Assembly (NCBI RefSeq): GCF_000747525.1
Contig: NZ_CP009278.1
Span: 4,650,001 to 4,714,000, forward strand
Direction: 5' to 3'
From: Sphingobacterium sp. ML3W
GTDB lineage: Bacteria > Bacteroidota > Bacteroidia > Sphingobacteriales > Sphingobacteriaceae
Length of the DNA: 64,000 nt
In this document: piece after piece, positions 51,259-60,703 of the stretch
Position numbering within the stretch: the first letter of the stretch is position 1
Layout: each line of letters begins with the position of its first letter
Program-made: the position numbers and the translations under genes
Notes under the pieces: generated by a model
Database searches by the model: none
What the model saw: only the letters and a program-made list of their open reading frames with translations
Told to the model about the DNA's origin: nothing

Positions 51259-52986
51259 ATGAAAAAATCCTTTTATTGTTTATTAGTCGGTTTATTTATT
51301 TGCACACAGCAGGGTTATTCGCAGAAAATAAATGAACTAGCAGACCCAAGGGCATCCAGCACCACTGAAAAATGGGACAATCTAAAAGAAAAAAACAACT
51401 TTTCTTTTAGCATAGCAGATTATAGCTACTCCAAAACCATCCCCCCAACCGTAGAAACATTGACAAAATCATGGAATACAAAGGCTTGGAAAGGTGAAAA
51501 AGTACACACACAGCTGGTATTTTGGAGCAATCGAGACCATGAAAAAGTTGAAGTGACATCCTCATCTTTAAAAAATAGTCAAGCACAACAAATAGCAACT
51601 AAAGATATTACTTTAGGATACATCACCTACGTCCTGACAGATTTATCAGGAGATTTAAAACAAGGTTGTGGTATCAGTCAAGGATTGGACTCAGCTTTGG
51701 TAGCAGATCGTATCACAGATCAATCAAGTTTTGAATACGAAAAAAACACGACAAGACCGCTTTGGTTAAGCATTCAAGTACCTCGTGATGCTGCAGTAGG
51801 AATATACAAAGGTTCGCTTACAATAAAAGCCGACAATTACAAAACGACTATACCTTATAGTATAGAAGTACTTGCTCATGTATTACCAGAGACAAAAGAT
51901 TGGGAATATCATTTAGACTTATGGCAAAACCCTTACTCTATTGCCCGACAATTTCAAGTAGAACTATGGTCGCCAGAACATTTCAACATCATGAAACCAC
52001 ACTATGAACGGTTACGTGATGCTGGCCAAAAAAATATTACCGTAAGTATCATTAATGATCCCTGGAATGGTCAAACATATGATAAATACCAGGCCATGAT
52101 TAAATGGACTAAAAAGAAGGATGACACTTGGTCTTATGATTATAGCATTTTTGATAAATGGGTAGGATTTATGCGAGAGATTGGTATTTCAAAATATATC
52201 AATTGCTACAGTATGATTCCTTGGAACATGAATTTTCAATACTTTGATGAAAATACAGGTAAATATGAAATTTTAAAAGTTAAAACTGATGATCCAAAAT
52301 ACAGAGAACATTGGTTACCTCTATTAAAAGACTTTGCAAGGCATCTTAAACAAAAAGGTTATTTTGAATGGACAACCATTGCTATGGATGAAAGACCTCA
52401 AGAAGATATGAAACGTGCAATTGCAATTATTAAAGAAGCAGACCCACAGTTCAGGTCATCACTTGCAGGTGCATATCATCCAGAAATTTCTAATGAGTTT
52501 GCTGATTACAGTATCACCCTAGGAGAAGAAATGGCACCAGAGGTATTAAAAGCACGTCAAGAAAAAGGCTATAAAACAACAGTTTATACATGCTGCACTG
52601 AGATTTTCCCTAATACATTTACCAATTCTGGCTACCAAGAAGCAACTTGGTTAGCTTGGCATAGTGTACAGAGGGGTTTCGATGGTTATCTAAGATGGGC
52701 ATATGACTGTTGGAATGCCAATCCCAATCAAGATACCCGTTACGGATCATGGTTAGGTGGGGACACGTATTTTGTATATCCAGACAACATGACCTCTATT
52801 CGTTTCGAAAAATTAATTGAAGGTGTACAAGATGCTGAGAAAATAAGGATTTTAAGAAAGGAATTAAATGCTCCACAATTGCAAAAATTAAATGAAGTAA
52901 TTGATGGATTTACAAATAAAAACATCAATCAAAAAGCAATTCCAAACCAGATTAAAGAAGCGCAAAAAGTGTTGAACAGTTTGTAA
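51259..52986 (+). CDS. GH123/DUF4091-like glycoside hydrolase
   Basis: 575 residues with a signal peptide (MKKSFYCLLVGLFICTQQGYSQ), so it is exported. A beta-sandwich N-terminal part (about 25-215, 'RPLWLSIQVPRDAAVGIYKG') precedes a TIM-barrel with adjacent acids D377 and E378 in AMDERPQED, the place of the Asp-Glu pair in GH123. The C-terminal DUF4091 region has 'WLAWHSVQRGFDGYLRWAYD', 'GDTYFVYPD' and 'SIRFEKLIEGVQDAEKIRIL'. GH123 enzymes remove beta-N-acetylgalactosamine by substrate-assisted catalysis; the exact substrate here is inferred. It is paired with the preceding sugar transporter. Confidence 0.82.
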   Translation: MKKSFYCLLVGLFICTQQGYSQKINELADPRASSTTEKWDNLKEKNNFSFSIADYSYSKTIPPTVETLTKSWNTKAWKGEKVHTQLVFWSNRDHEKVEVTSSSLKNSQAQQIATKDITLGYITYVLTDLSGDLKQGCGISQGLDSALVADRITDQSSFEYEKNTTRPLWLSIQVPRDAAVGIYKGSLTIKADNYKTTIPYSIEVLAHVLPETKDWEYHLDLWQNPYSIARQFQVELWSPEHFNIMKPHYERLRDAGQKNITVSIINDPWNGQTYDKYQAMIKWTKKKDDTWSYDYSIFDKWVGFMREIGISKYINCYSMIPWNMNFQYFDENTGKYEILKVKTDDPKYREHWLPLLKDFARHLKQKGYFEWTTIAMDERPQEDMKRAIAIIKEADPQFRSSLAGAYHPEISNEFADYSITLGEEMAPEVLKARQEKGYKTTVYTCCTEIFPNTFTNSGYQEATWLAWHSVQRGFDGYLRWAYDCWNANPNQDTRYGSWLGGDTYFVYPDNMTSIRFEKLIEGVQDAEKIRILRKELNAPQLQKLNEVIDGFTNKNINQKAIPNQIKEAQKVLNSL

Positions 52987-52995
52987 AAACTCACA

Positions 52996-53030
52996 TTAAG
53001 GGCCAATATCAATCCTTTGTTGGCCTTTAA
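52996..53030 (+). terminator. weak terminator after the GH123-like gene
   Basis: TTAAGGGCCAA and its mirror TTGGCCTTTAA (one G-U pair), loop about 13 bases, only a short T run. Confidence 0.6.
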
Positions 53031-53098
53031 TTTAAAAAACCAAAATTCTTTATTTTGATAATTTACAAGTAAATTAGTGGAAATTAAACATTTCCAAA

Positions 53099-53947
53099 AT
53101 GAAGAAATCTATTTTAACACTATGCGCCGCGACGGTACTCACATTTAGTCTCTCAACTACTTCAGTTGCTCAAGTAAAATTACCACAAGCAAGTAGCACT
53201 ACATCCATCACCCAAGGATTAGGGATTAAAAACATAGCACTTTCATACCAGAGACCAAACATAAACGGTCGTGTTATTTTCGGTAATTTAATTCCCTACA
53301 ATGAGGTCTGGAGAACTGGCGCAAACAATATACCTGTTATTAAATTTGAAGAAGAAGTTACAATAGAAGGAAATAAAGTTCCTGCTGGAACGTATGGCAT
53401 CTTGACCATCCCAACAAAGGGCGATTGGACAATTATATTAACAAAAAACAGCAATCAATGGGGTGCATATACCTACGATAAAAAAGACGACCTCATACGT
53501 TTCAATGTAAAGTCGACTAAGCTTTCAAATAAAGTAGAAACCTTTACCATGCAGTTCGAAAATGTAACAACAAATTCAGCTGTATTATCCCTATCTTGGG
53601 AAAACAGCTCTACTCAGTTTTCAATAAAAGTTGACCAAACACAAGAGATATTAGCTAATATTGAGGAAGCAATGAAGGGTGATAAAAAACCTTATCTCCA
53701 AGCAGCACAATTTTACCTAAACAACAACCTCGATATCAAAAAAGCATTGGTATGGGTAGACGAAGCTGAAAAAGAAAATCCAGAAGCGCCTTATATTCGC
53801 TACTGGAAAGCAAAAATACAACTGAAAGCAGGTGATAAAAAGGGAGCAATAGCAACAGCACAAAAAGGAGTGGAAATTGCGCAAAAAGGAAACAATGCTG
53901 AATATGTTAAATTAAATAACCAAGTCATTAAAGAAGCCGGTAAATAA
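53099..53947 (+). CDS. DUF2911 periplasmic protein with TPR-like C-terminus
   Basis: 282 residues with a signal peptide ending near residue 24 (TTSVAQ). The DUF2911 domain (about 30-185) shows 'IALSYQRPNINGRVIFGNLI', 'EVWRTGANN', 'VPAGTYGILTIPTKGDWTII' and 'FTMQFENVTTNSAVLSLSWE'. The last 90 residues form two or three TPR-like helical pairs ('AAQFYLNNNLDIKKALVWVD', 'KAGDKKGAIATAQKGVEIA'). It is a common exported Bacteroidota protein of unknown role; I infer a scaffold function only. It is a single gene with its own terminator. Confidence 0.88.
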   Translation: MKKSILTLCAATVLTFSLSTTSVAQVKLPQASSTTSITQGLGIKNIALSYQRPNINGRVIFGNLIPYNEVWRTGANNIPVIKFEEEVTIEGNKVPAGTYGILTIPTKGDWTIILTKNSNQWGAYTYDKKDDLIRFNVKSTKLSNKVETFTMQFENVTTNSAVLSLSWENSSTQFSIKVDQTQEILANIEEAMKGDKKPYLQAAQFYLNNNLDIKKALVWVDEAEKENPEAPYIRYWKAKIQLKAGDKKGAIATAQKGVEIAQKGNNAEYVKLNNQVIKEAGK

Positions 53948-53962
53948 TAATATACCATTATG

Positions 53963-53998
53963 AAAAAACGCCACTTTTTGAAAGTGGCGTTTTTTTTA
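53963..53998. terminator. terminator between the DUF2911 and cdaA genes
   Basis: AAAAAACGCCACTTT and its mirror, loop TTG, then eight T residues on the plus strand; it reaches into the last codon of convergent cdaA. Confidence 0.9.
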
Positions 53999-54796
53999 TA
54001 ATTCTTCTTTTAGTAACTCTGCGAGTTCTTCATGTGTAATATTCATATTCACATTACCATCTTTAGCAAAGGATATTTCACCTGTTTCCTCCGATACCAC
54101 GACAGCAACTGCATCAGACACCTCTGTCACTCCAATTGCCGCACGATGGCGTAAACCGAACTGTAAAGGCAAATCTTCACTTTCCGATAAAGGTAGAATA
54201 CAAGACGCGGACATGATTTTAAAATCCACAACTACAACAGCACCATCATGCAAAGGGCTATTCTTATTAAAAATACTTTCTATCAAACGTTTTGAGATAT
54301 GTGCATCAATAAACTCGCCACTACTTTGATAATATTCTTCGTCAAAATACTTAGAAAAAACCAACAGGGCACCAGTGCGTGTCTTTGACATACTACGGCA
54401 AGCCTCTATAATAGGTTTTAAATGTTCAGAATTATCTTTGGCTACAGTCTTCTTACTAACTAGAAACGACCATAGGATCTTCTTTCGCTTCATAGAAATG
54501 TTCTTCCCTATATGTAACAAAAAACGCCGAATCTCCTGCTGAAAGACCACAATCAAGGCAATGGAACCCACTGAAATGAACCCCCCAAATATTTCGGTCA
54601 ACAAACGCATATGCATTTGCTTTACAATAATATAAATACCATAAAATAGGGCAACGCCAATTAAGATATTAACAGCAATCGTACCACGTATCAAACTATA
54701 TACATAGTAAATAATAATCGCTACTAAAATAATATCGATAACATCCAATAAACGGAAACCCCTAAAGAGGCTGTAATCAAATCCTTCCATATACAT
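53996..54796 (-). CDS. cdaA: diadenylate cyclase CdaA
   Basis: 266 residues, or 264 if the ATG at 54790 (MEGFDYS) is used. Three N-terminal membrane helices (about 15-80) precede the DisA_N diadenylate cyclase domain, with the catalytic DGAVVV (D184) in NSPLHDGAVVVV and the RHR motif in FGLRHRAAIGVTE (about 215-227). 'FGGFISVGSIALIVVFQQEI' is the family helix linker. It makes c-di-AMP from two ATP, controlling potassium, osmolyte and wall balance. The ybbR-like CdaR partner and glmM are not adjacent. The end overlaps the terminator of the DUF2911 gene. Confidence 0.95.
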   Translation of the reverse strand: MYMEGFDYSLFRGFRLLDVIDIILVAIIIYYVYSLIRGTIAVNILIGVALFYGIYIIVKQMHMRLLTEIFGGFISVGSIALIVVFQQEIRRFLLHIGKNISMKRKKILWSFLVSKKTVAKDNSEHLKPIIEACRSMSKTRTGALLVFSKYFDEEYYQSSGEFIDAHISKRLIESIFNKNSPLHDGAVVVVDFKIMSASCILPLSESEDLPLQFGLRHRAAIGVTEVSDAVAVVVSEETGEISFAKDGNVNMNITHEELAELLKEEL

Positions 54797-54907
54797 GCAA
54801 GTTAAAAAAAATCACCTAAACAATGAGCTCTTTGTCGTGCAAATTATCGCTAAAATGAGCAAGCGTTAGAATTGTTTTGTATTTTTACTTAAAAGATTGG
54901 AATAAAT

Positions 54908-55624
54908 ATGACTGCATTATCTGTAAACATCAATAAAATAGCCACTCTTCGTAATTCTCGAGGAGGAAACAATCCCAATGTATTGGCCGCAGCCTTAGCT
55001 TGCGAACGCTTTGGTGCTAATGGTATTACTGTTCACCCGAGACCAGACGAACGTCATATTCGCTATGCAGACGTTTTTGATTTGAAAGCTAATATTCAAA
55101 CAGAGCTAAACATTGAGGGAAATTGTCAAGAACAAAAATTTATCGATCTTGTTCTAGCAAACAAACCTGCTCAAGTCACCCTAGTACCGGATGCAGAAGG
55201 ACAAATTACATCAAACCATGGTTGGGATACGATTAAAAACAAGGCATACCTAACCGATATCTGTAAGCTTTTCAAAGACCAAGGTATTCGAGTGTCTATT
55301 TTTGTTGATCCAGATACAGATATGGTTGAAGCCGCTGCGGAAACAGGGACCGACCGCATCGAATTGTATACTGAGTCATATGCGCAAGCTTTCTTGGAGG
55401 AGAGAGATGCAGCAATCAAACCCTATTTTCAAGCGGCTTTAAAAGCGAGAGAAGTTGGTTTAGGCATCAATGCAGGCCATGATTTGGACTTAAATAACTT
55501 GACATACTTTAACCAGCATATCCCAGGATTGTTAGAAGTGAGTATTGGCCACGCACTTATCGCAGATGCACTTTATTTAGGATTAGAAGAAACAATAAAA
55601 AGATATTTAAATGCATTAAAATAA
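54908..55624 (+). CDS. pdxJ: pyridoxine 5'-phosphate synthase
   Basis: 238 residues, full length. PdxJ signatures: 'LSVNINKIATLRNSRGGNNP', 'ANGITVHPRPDERHIRYADV', 'KPAQVTLVPDAEGQITSNHG', 'TGTDRIELYTESYA', 'VGLGINAGHDLDLNNL' and 'LLEVSIGHALIADALYLGLE'. It condenses 1-deoxyxylulose 5-phosphate with 3-amino-2-oxopropyl phosphate, the last ring-forming step of vitamin B6 synthesis. It is divergent from cdaA and has a perfect palindromic terminator. No other B6 gene is nearby. Confidence 0.98.
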   Translation: MTALSVNINKIATLRNSRGGNNPNVLAAALACERFGANGITVHPRPDERHIRYADVFDLKANIQTELNIEGNCQEQKFIDLVLANKPAQVTLVPDAEGQITSNHGWDTIKNKAYLTDICKLFKDQGIRVSIFVDPDTDMVEAAAETGTDRIELYTESYAQAFLEERDAAIKPYFQAALKAREVGLGINAGHDLDLNNLTYFNQHIPGLLEVSIGHALIADALYLGLEETIKRYLNALK

Positions 55625-55664
55625 AAAAGAAGGGCTTTACAAATTTGTAAAGCCCTTCTTTTTT
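55623..55664. terminator. bidirectional terminator between pdxJ and lepB
   Basis: A perfect 42-bp palindrome (AAAAAAGAAGGGCTTTACAA plus A, and its mirror) touching the pdxJ stop codon. Confidence 0.92.
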
Positions 55665-55673
55665 ATTTTATAT

Positions 55674-57098
55674 TTATTCAATACCCTTGAATATTCTGTT
55701 CCAGCGTATTTTTGATAATCCCGAACCGTCCTTATCAAGACTCAGCCAAGTAAATAATGCTTTACCAACAATATGGTCTTCTGGTACGAAGCCCCATCCA
55801 CGAGAATCTAAAGAATTATGTCTATTATCACCCATCATCCAATAATAATCCATCTTAAAGGTATATGAATTAGCTTTAACACCATTAATATAGGTACCAT
55901 CTGCTTTATTTTCCATTGTATTACCTTCATAAATAGTAATTGCACGCTCATAAAGTGGCACAGTAGCACTGTCCAATTGAACAGTCCAACCTTTACTCGG
56001 AATTTTAATCGGACCGAAATTATCAAAATTCCAATTCAAAGAAGCAACATTTGGGAAGGTTCCTTCTTCATGTTCGCCTGCTTTACGAATATTTGGAATA
56101 ACAGCCTTCACATTCATCCATCCTTTAACCATAGCAGCCTCATCAGCCGTCATAAAAACTTGATAAACATCGGGTTGACCTGTAGGGAATGTTTCTAATC
56201 GTTTATCATTCATAACACGCATGTCCAAACCAGTTTGGTCGGTTTCTACTATATAATCCAATTGTCCTTCTGGTGGATTAAAACCAGGTTTACCATTTAC
56301 AAAGAACACAGCATTGGACATAGAGACTTCATCGCCCGGCATACCTACACAACGTTTGATGTAGTTCTCACGTTTATCAACTGGACGGTTGTACGGCGCA
56401 TCAGCTTCCATTGGATAGTTGAAAACGACAACATCATTTCTTTTGATATCCTGGAATCCAGGCAGGCGCTTATAAGGCAGTTCAATTAACTCTGAGTATG
56501 CATTACCTCCAATTAAGGGCATTGTATGATGCGCAAAGGGAAATGCAATAGGTGTCATAGGAACACGCGGTCCATAATTAACCTTACTTACAAATAAGAA
56601 ATCACCAACCAATAAAGTCCGTTCCATAGAACCTGTTGGAATCATATATGCCTCTATTAAAAACCCACGAATTAATGATGCTGCAACGGTTGCAAAAACG
56701 ATTGCATCAGCCCATTCACGAGCCATAGATTTTTTATAAGGATATTTCTTTTTAAATTCTTCCGAGTTTGGGTTACCCAAATACTTTACCAAAGCGTCAT
56801 TGCCCCACATGGGTAATACGATAAAAGGAATTAACACCGCAGCTGCATTTTCCCAAAATCTTCTTTTCCCAAATGCCTTTATCAAATCTAAATATAGACC
56901 ATAGAAAACAAAGATATTCACGATTGGCACCAATAATAGGATAACAACCCACTTTGCGCGACCCGTTAATTCGGCCATTACATATTCCCGATAAAAGGGA
57001 ACTAGCGCTTCCCATCCTGATCTGCCTGCTTTAACAAATAATTTCCAAAGCCCATAATGAGCAATTACTGTTAAGACCGCAAAAATAATATACCACAT
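55674..57098 (-). CDS. lepB: signal peptidase I (long Bacteroidota form)
   Basis: 474 residues, longer than most LepB. The first 115 residues hold about three extra membrane helices (DUF5684-like: 'WEALVPFYREYVMAELTGRA'). The S26 peptidase begins near residue 125. Catalytic S157 is in IPTGSMERTL and K248 in YIKRCVGMPGD; 'GDFLFVSKVNYGPRVP' and 'YYWMMGDNRHNSLDSRGWG' are also typical. A 150-residue beta insert lies between box D and box E. It cleaves signal peptides at the membrane. It follows dapB by 98 bases in the parAB-dapB block. Confidence 0.96.
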   Translation of the reverse strand: MWYIIFAVLTVIAHYGLWKLFVKAGRSGWEALVPFYREYVMAELTGRAKWVVILLLVPIVNIFVFYGLYLDLIKAFGKRRFWENAAAVLIPFIVLPMWGNDALVKYLGNPNSEEFKKKYPYKKSMAREWADAIVFATVAASLIRGFLIEAYMIPTGSMERTLLVGDFLFVSKVNYGPRVPMTPIAFPFAHHTMPLIGGNAYSELIELPYKRLPGFQDIKRNDVVVFNYPMEADAPYNRPVDKRENYIKRCVGMPGDEVSMSNAVFFVNGKPGFNPPEGQLDYIVETDQTGLDMRVMNDKRLETFPTGQPDVYQVFMTADEAAMVKGWMNVKAVIPNIRKAGEHEEGTFPNVASLNWNFDNFGPIKIPSKGWTVQLDSATVPLYERAITIYEGNTMENKADGTYINGVKANSYTFKMDYYWMMGDNRHNSLDSRGWGFVPEDHIVGKALFTWLSLDKDGSGLSKIRWNRIFKGIE

Positions 57099-57196
57099 AA
57101 GTTTCTTTAAATTTTATTTTTTAATAATCTAATATGTCAATTAGTATAAAAGATTATGCATTCGTTACAGACTTCGCAATTTTTTATAAAAATCGA

Positions 57197-57943
57197 TTAC
57201 TTATTGAAATCAAACATTTCGGTCACTTGAAAGAATCCTTCTTTTCCAAACAGCCACTCTGCAGCGATAACGGAGCCTAATGCAAACCCGTCACGACTAT
57301 GCGCTGTATGTTTAAATTCAATTTGATCAACTTCCGAACTATATACGACTGTATGTGTACCAGGGACCTCTTCGATACGGTGACTTTCTATTAACAATTC
57401 CGTTGCTTTAGGTATAATCTCTACATCTCCATCCCCTACCAATGAATTGACCCAAGATGTTTTAACATCACTGTTGTTTAAGATTCCTTCAGCTATAGTA
57501 ATTGCTGTCCCACTTGGTGCGTCCAATTTATGAATATGATGTATTTCTTCTACTTGTACATCATAAGCTTTATAAGGTTGAATGGCCTTCGCCAACATTT
57601 TATTGATATGAAAAAAGATATTGACACCTATGGAGAAGTTCGAACCGTACAAGATAGAACCATCAACAGCTAAACATTTTTCCTTTACAAGATCAAGGTC
57701 TTCATACCAACCTGTAGTCCCCATGACAATTGGCAACTTTGCTTCCAAGCATAATTCCATATTAGAAAGAGCTGCATTTGGAACACCAAAGTCTATTGCA
57801 ACATCCGCACCTACCAGATCAGCTTTGGTAATTGAGCTACGGTTCTCGCTATTGACAATCAAATGAATCTCATGCCCTCTTTTTTGCGCAAATTTCTCAA
57901 TAATTTTGCCCATTTTGCCGTAGCCGAATAATACAATTTTCAT
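57197..57943 (-). CDS. dapB: 4-hydroxy-tetrahydrodipicolinate reductase
   Basis: 248 residues. The Rossmann start reads MKIVLFGYGKMGKIIEKFA. 'VMGTTGWYEDLDLV' and 'ILYGSNFSIGVNIFFHINKM' are typical, and 'EEIHHIHKLDAPSGTAITIA' carries the catalytic His-His and Lys. It reduces hydroxytetrahydrodipicolinate with NAD(P)H in the diaminopimelate/lysine pathway. It lies 83 bases after the DUF5683 gene, in the conserved order parA-parB-DUF5683-dapB-lepB. Confidence 0.97.
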   Translation of the reverse strand: MKIVLFGYGKMGKIIEKFAQKRGHEIHLIVNSENRSSITKADLVGADVAIDFGVPNAALSNMELCLEAKLPIVMGTTGWYEDLDLVKEKCLAVDGSILYGSNFSIGVNIFFHINKMLAKAIQPYKAYDVQVEEIHHIHKLDAPSGTAITIAEGILNNSDVKTSWVNSLVGDGDVEIIPKATELLIESHRIEEVPGTHTVVYSSEVDQIEFKHTAHSRDGFALGSVIAAEWLFGKEGFFQVTEMFDFNK

Positions 57944-58026
57944 ATCTATTTCAGATCATATTTAATAAGAAGACCAAATAAGTTTTATGCTCTATAGCAT
58001 GAATACGAATTTAAGCTTTATAATTT

Positions 58027-58749
58027 TTATTTAAGTGTCATGGATAATTTAAATCCAAAATTGGGAGCAGCACTGTATGCAAAACTATTTGATGATCCCA
58101 ATAAGATAGTTGGTCTAATTTTTAATGCAACTTTTTCTGAACTTACGCTCCAACGATTTTTGAGCATCGAATCTACATAAGCTTCGACTACATTCAATCC
58201 ATACACCCCAACAGTCAAAAGTACCATCAAATCTCGATCACGTCTTGCCGCATCCTTAGCTCTAATAAGCCCTTGATCCGACCAGCCAAAATAATCTGGA
58301 TTATCCTTCTCATTATGCTTAAAACGATAGTCCAATTCTTTAATGAATTCCTTATAATAACGATGATTAAATTCAAATACCAGTGCAGTTGATACCAGTC
58401 CTCCATAAATAGCAGGTACCTTAATCCACCACAATCCCTTATTTGTATATTGCCCCCACCCAGGAAGTATCAAAGAACGTTTCCATGCAGTAACTGTTTT
58501 TGCTTCTATTGCAAGTCGTGTAGAATCTTTAAAAATCTTAGGAATCTTCGCTTCTTCTTCAGCCTTCTCTCTTCTTTTTCTTTCCCTCCGACTCTCTTTT
58601 TTTGTTGTATCCTGCACAGTCGTTACTTTCTTAGTTGAATCTAATGCAGAAGTAGTTTTTAACGCTACTTTCCCTTTGGGATCAACTTGTTGCCCTTGTG
58701 CAACAAAAAATATAAAGATAGCACACAATAAACCGATTACTTTATGCAT
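58027..58749 (-). CDS. DUF5683 membrane protein
   Basis: 240 residues with a signal peptide (MHKVIGLLCAIFIFFVAQGQ). A Lys/Arg/Glu-rich stretch (about 45-72, 'KKESRRERKRREKAEEEAK') precedes the DUF5683 core: 'AWKRSLILPGWGQYTNKGLW' and 'WIKVPAIYGGLVSTALVFEF' with two membrane helices, then 'DLMVLLTVGVYGLNVVEAYV'. It is a Bacteroidota family of unknown function, regularly between parB and dapB. It starts one base after the parB stop, so it belongs to the par operon; a membrane role linked to segregation is possible but unproven. Confidence 0.85.
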   Translation of the reverse strand: MHKVIGLLCAIFIFFVAQGQQVDPKGKVALKTTSALDSTKKVTTVQDTTKKESRRERKRREKAEEEAKIPKIFKDSTRLAIEAKTVTAWKRSLILPGWGQYTNKGLWWIKVPAIYGGLVSTALVFEFNHRYYKEFIKELDYRFKHNEKDNPDYFGWSDQGLIRAKDAARRDRDLMVLLTVGVYGLNVVEAYVDSMLKNRWSVSSEKVALKIRPTILLGSSNSFAYSAAPNFGFKLSMTLK

Positions 58750-58750
58750 C

Positions 58751-59677
58751 TTACCAGTCTAATAATTCCAAAATACGACTCAGGTCATCTTCCGATTCAA
58801 AAGGAATCTCAATAGCTCCCTTTCCTTTGGCACTTTTCAAATTCAATTTGACACGAGAAGAAAACTTAGATGCCAAATCATCTTCAATTTTTTGAAATTG
58901 AAAAGATTTAGGTGCATTTTTATCTTTTTGTGCTTTCTTTTTATTACCGTTCTGAATCTCACGAACCAATTCTTCTGCTTTACGAACAGACAAACCCAAA
59001 TCAACAATTAACTTAAAAATGTACAATTGCTTATCTACTTCTCCAACATTAATAAGTGCACGAGCATGTCCCATAGTTAACTCACCATCACGAATAGCAG
59101 CCTGAATCACAGGGGGTAACTTCAATAAGCGCAGATAATTGGTCACGGTAGAACGATTTTTGCTCACGCGCTCCCCTAATTCCTCTTGCTTAAGATTACA
59201 CTCTTCTATCATACGTTGAAAACTCAAAGCCACTTCAATGGCATTCAAATTTTCACGCTGAATATTTTCAATTAAAGCCATTTCCAGCATCTGCTGGTCA
59301 TTAGCAGTACGAATATAGGCTGGAATTTCGGTAATACCCGCCAACTTTGAAGCACGATAACGACGCTCTCCAGAAATTAATTGATACGCATTTTCACCAA
59401 TTTTCCGAACAGTAATGGGTTGAATTAGCCCTTGTAATAAAATCGATTCAGAAAGTTCCTGTAATGCTTGTGGGTCAAAGTCCGTACGAGGTTGAAATGG
59501 ATTCATTTCAATCTCATCCACATTAACCGTACTGATACTACCCGTTTCTTTGGATTTCACAGGAGTATCTACTCGGGATGTCTCCAGGTCAGAGTTTCTT
59601 TCAGGGATATCGGTACTATCATTTAATAAGGCACCTAATCCTCTTCCTAGACCTGTTTTTCGCTGTTGTGCTGCCAT
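58751..59677 (-). CDS. parB: chromosome-partitioning protein ParB
   Basis: 308 residues. The N-terminal part holds 'LGRGLGALL'; the ParB/Srx CTPase domain follows with 'MNPFQPRTDFD', 'ILLQGLIQPITVRK' and the CTP-binding 'LISGERRYRASKLAG'. Then comes a KorB-type helix-turn-helix ('NRSTVTNYLRLLKLPP', 'DGELTMGHARALI') and a C-terminal dimer domain. It slides from parS sites on CTP binding and guides origin segregation. It starts one base after parA. No parS site is evident in the window. Confidence 0.97.
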   Translation of the reverse strand: MAAQQRKTGLGRGLGALLNDSTDIPERNSDLETSRVDTPVKSKETGSISTVNVDEIEMNPFQPRTDFDPQALQELSESILLQGLIQPITVRKIGENAYQLISGERRYRASKLAGITEIPAYIRTANDQQMLEMALIENIQRENLNAIEVALSFQRMIEECNLKQEELGERVSKNRSTVTNYLRLLKLPPVIQAAIRDGELTMGHARALINVGEVDKQLYIFKLIVDLGLSVRKAEELVREIQNGNKKKAQKDKNAPKSFQFQKIEDDLASKFSSRVKLNLKSAKGKGAIEIPFESEDDLSRILELLDW

Positions 59678-59678
59678 A

Positions 59679-60476
59679 TTATATTGTAACTGATGAATCT
59701 AATTCTTTTAGATGTCCATTTTTATGTAAAATTTCTCGAGCCAAATTTAAATAGTTGATAGCTCCTTTGCACGATGCATCGTGCATAATGACAGAGATAC
59801 CAAAACTCGGAGCCTCACTCAAACGTGTATTTCGCTGAATAATCGTCTCAAACACCAAATCCGTAAAATGTGTCTTTACTTCTTCAACTACCTGATTTGA
59901 TAAGCGTAAACGAACATCATACATTGTCAATAAAATACCCTCAATTTCCAGACTAGTATTTAAACGTGTTTGTACAATTTTAATTGTATTTAACAACTTA
60001 CCCAAGCCCTCTAGTGCAAAATATTCGCATTGCACTGGAATAACAACTGAATTAGATGCTGATAATGCATTGATGGTGATTAACCCTAATGAAGGAGAGC
60101 AGTCAATAATGATAAAATCATAATCATCCTTAACTTGATCTAAGATTTTTTTCATCTTATATTCACGTTCATGCATATTGATCATTTCAATTTCTGCACC
60201 AACCAGGTCAATATGAGCAGGGAGTAAATCCAAATTTGGCGTTTCTGTGGCCTGAATAGCATCACGAGGATCCAAATCATTTACCAAGCATTCGTATATA
60301 CTTTCTTTGATGGTTCTTGGATCAAATCCAATTCCAGAAGTAGAGTTTGCTTGCGGATCAGCGTCAACCAATAAGGTTTTATATTCTAAAACAGCTAAAC
60401 TAGCTGCCAAATTGATTGATGTTGTCGTCTTACCAACACCACCCTTTTGATTTGCAATTGATATAATTTTACCCAT
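59679..60476 (-). CDS. parA: chromosome-partitioning ATPase ParA/Soj
   Basis: 265 residues. The deviant Walker A KGGVGKTT is at residues 11-18 after MGKIISIANQ. 'LLVDADPQANSTSGIG' (Walker A' region), 'DYDFIIIDCSPSLGLITINA' (Walker B) and 'PVQCEYFALEGLGKLL' are typical of the short, chromosomal type without an N-terminal HTH. It binds DNA in its ATP dimer state and moves the ParB-parS complex. It is the first gene of the par operon and divergent from an FMN reductase gene across 227 bases of AT-rich intergenic DNA. Confidence 0.97.
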   Translation of the reverse strand: MGKIISIANQKGGVGKTTTSINLAASLAVLEYKTLLVDADPQANSTSGIGFDPRTIKESIYECLVNDLDPRDAIQATETPNLDLLPAHIDLVGAEIEMINMHEREYKMKKILDQVKDDYDFIIIDCSPSLGLITINALSASNSVVIPVQCEYFALEGLGKLLNTIKIVQTRLNTSLEIEGILLTMYDVRLRLSNQVVEEVKTHFTDLVFETIIQRNTRLSEAPSFGISVIMHDASCKGAINYLNLAREILHKNGHLKELDSSVTI

Positions 60477-60703
60477 TCGAATGAAATTCTTTCTTTATAA
60501 AATGTCATTTTGTTCCCCTAAGGTCACAAAAAAGGATTATTCTGCTCATTCATAAATTCTTCCTGGTAAAAAAACACTTAAATGATGCATATTTCTTACT
60601 TTTGAAAGTATCTAAAGGAATAGATCCTCAAGATGCTAAGATACAAAAAATCAGGATATACATCCACTTTGTTCGGTGGGTTTTTATAAGTTACAACTAG
60701 ACA

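Noticed and set aside
58751..60703. parS site near parAB
   Set aside because: I looked for the GTTTCACGTGAAAC-like palindrome around the par operon and did not see one; sites may lie elsewhere on the chromosome.
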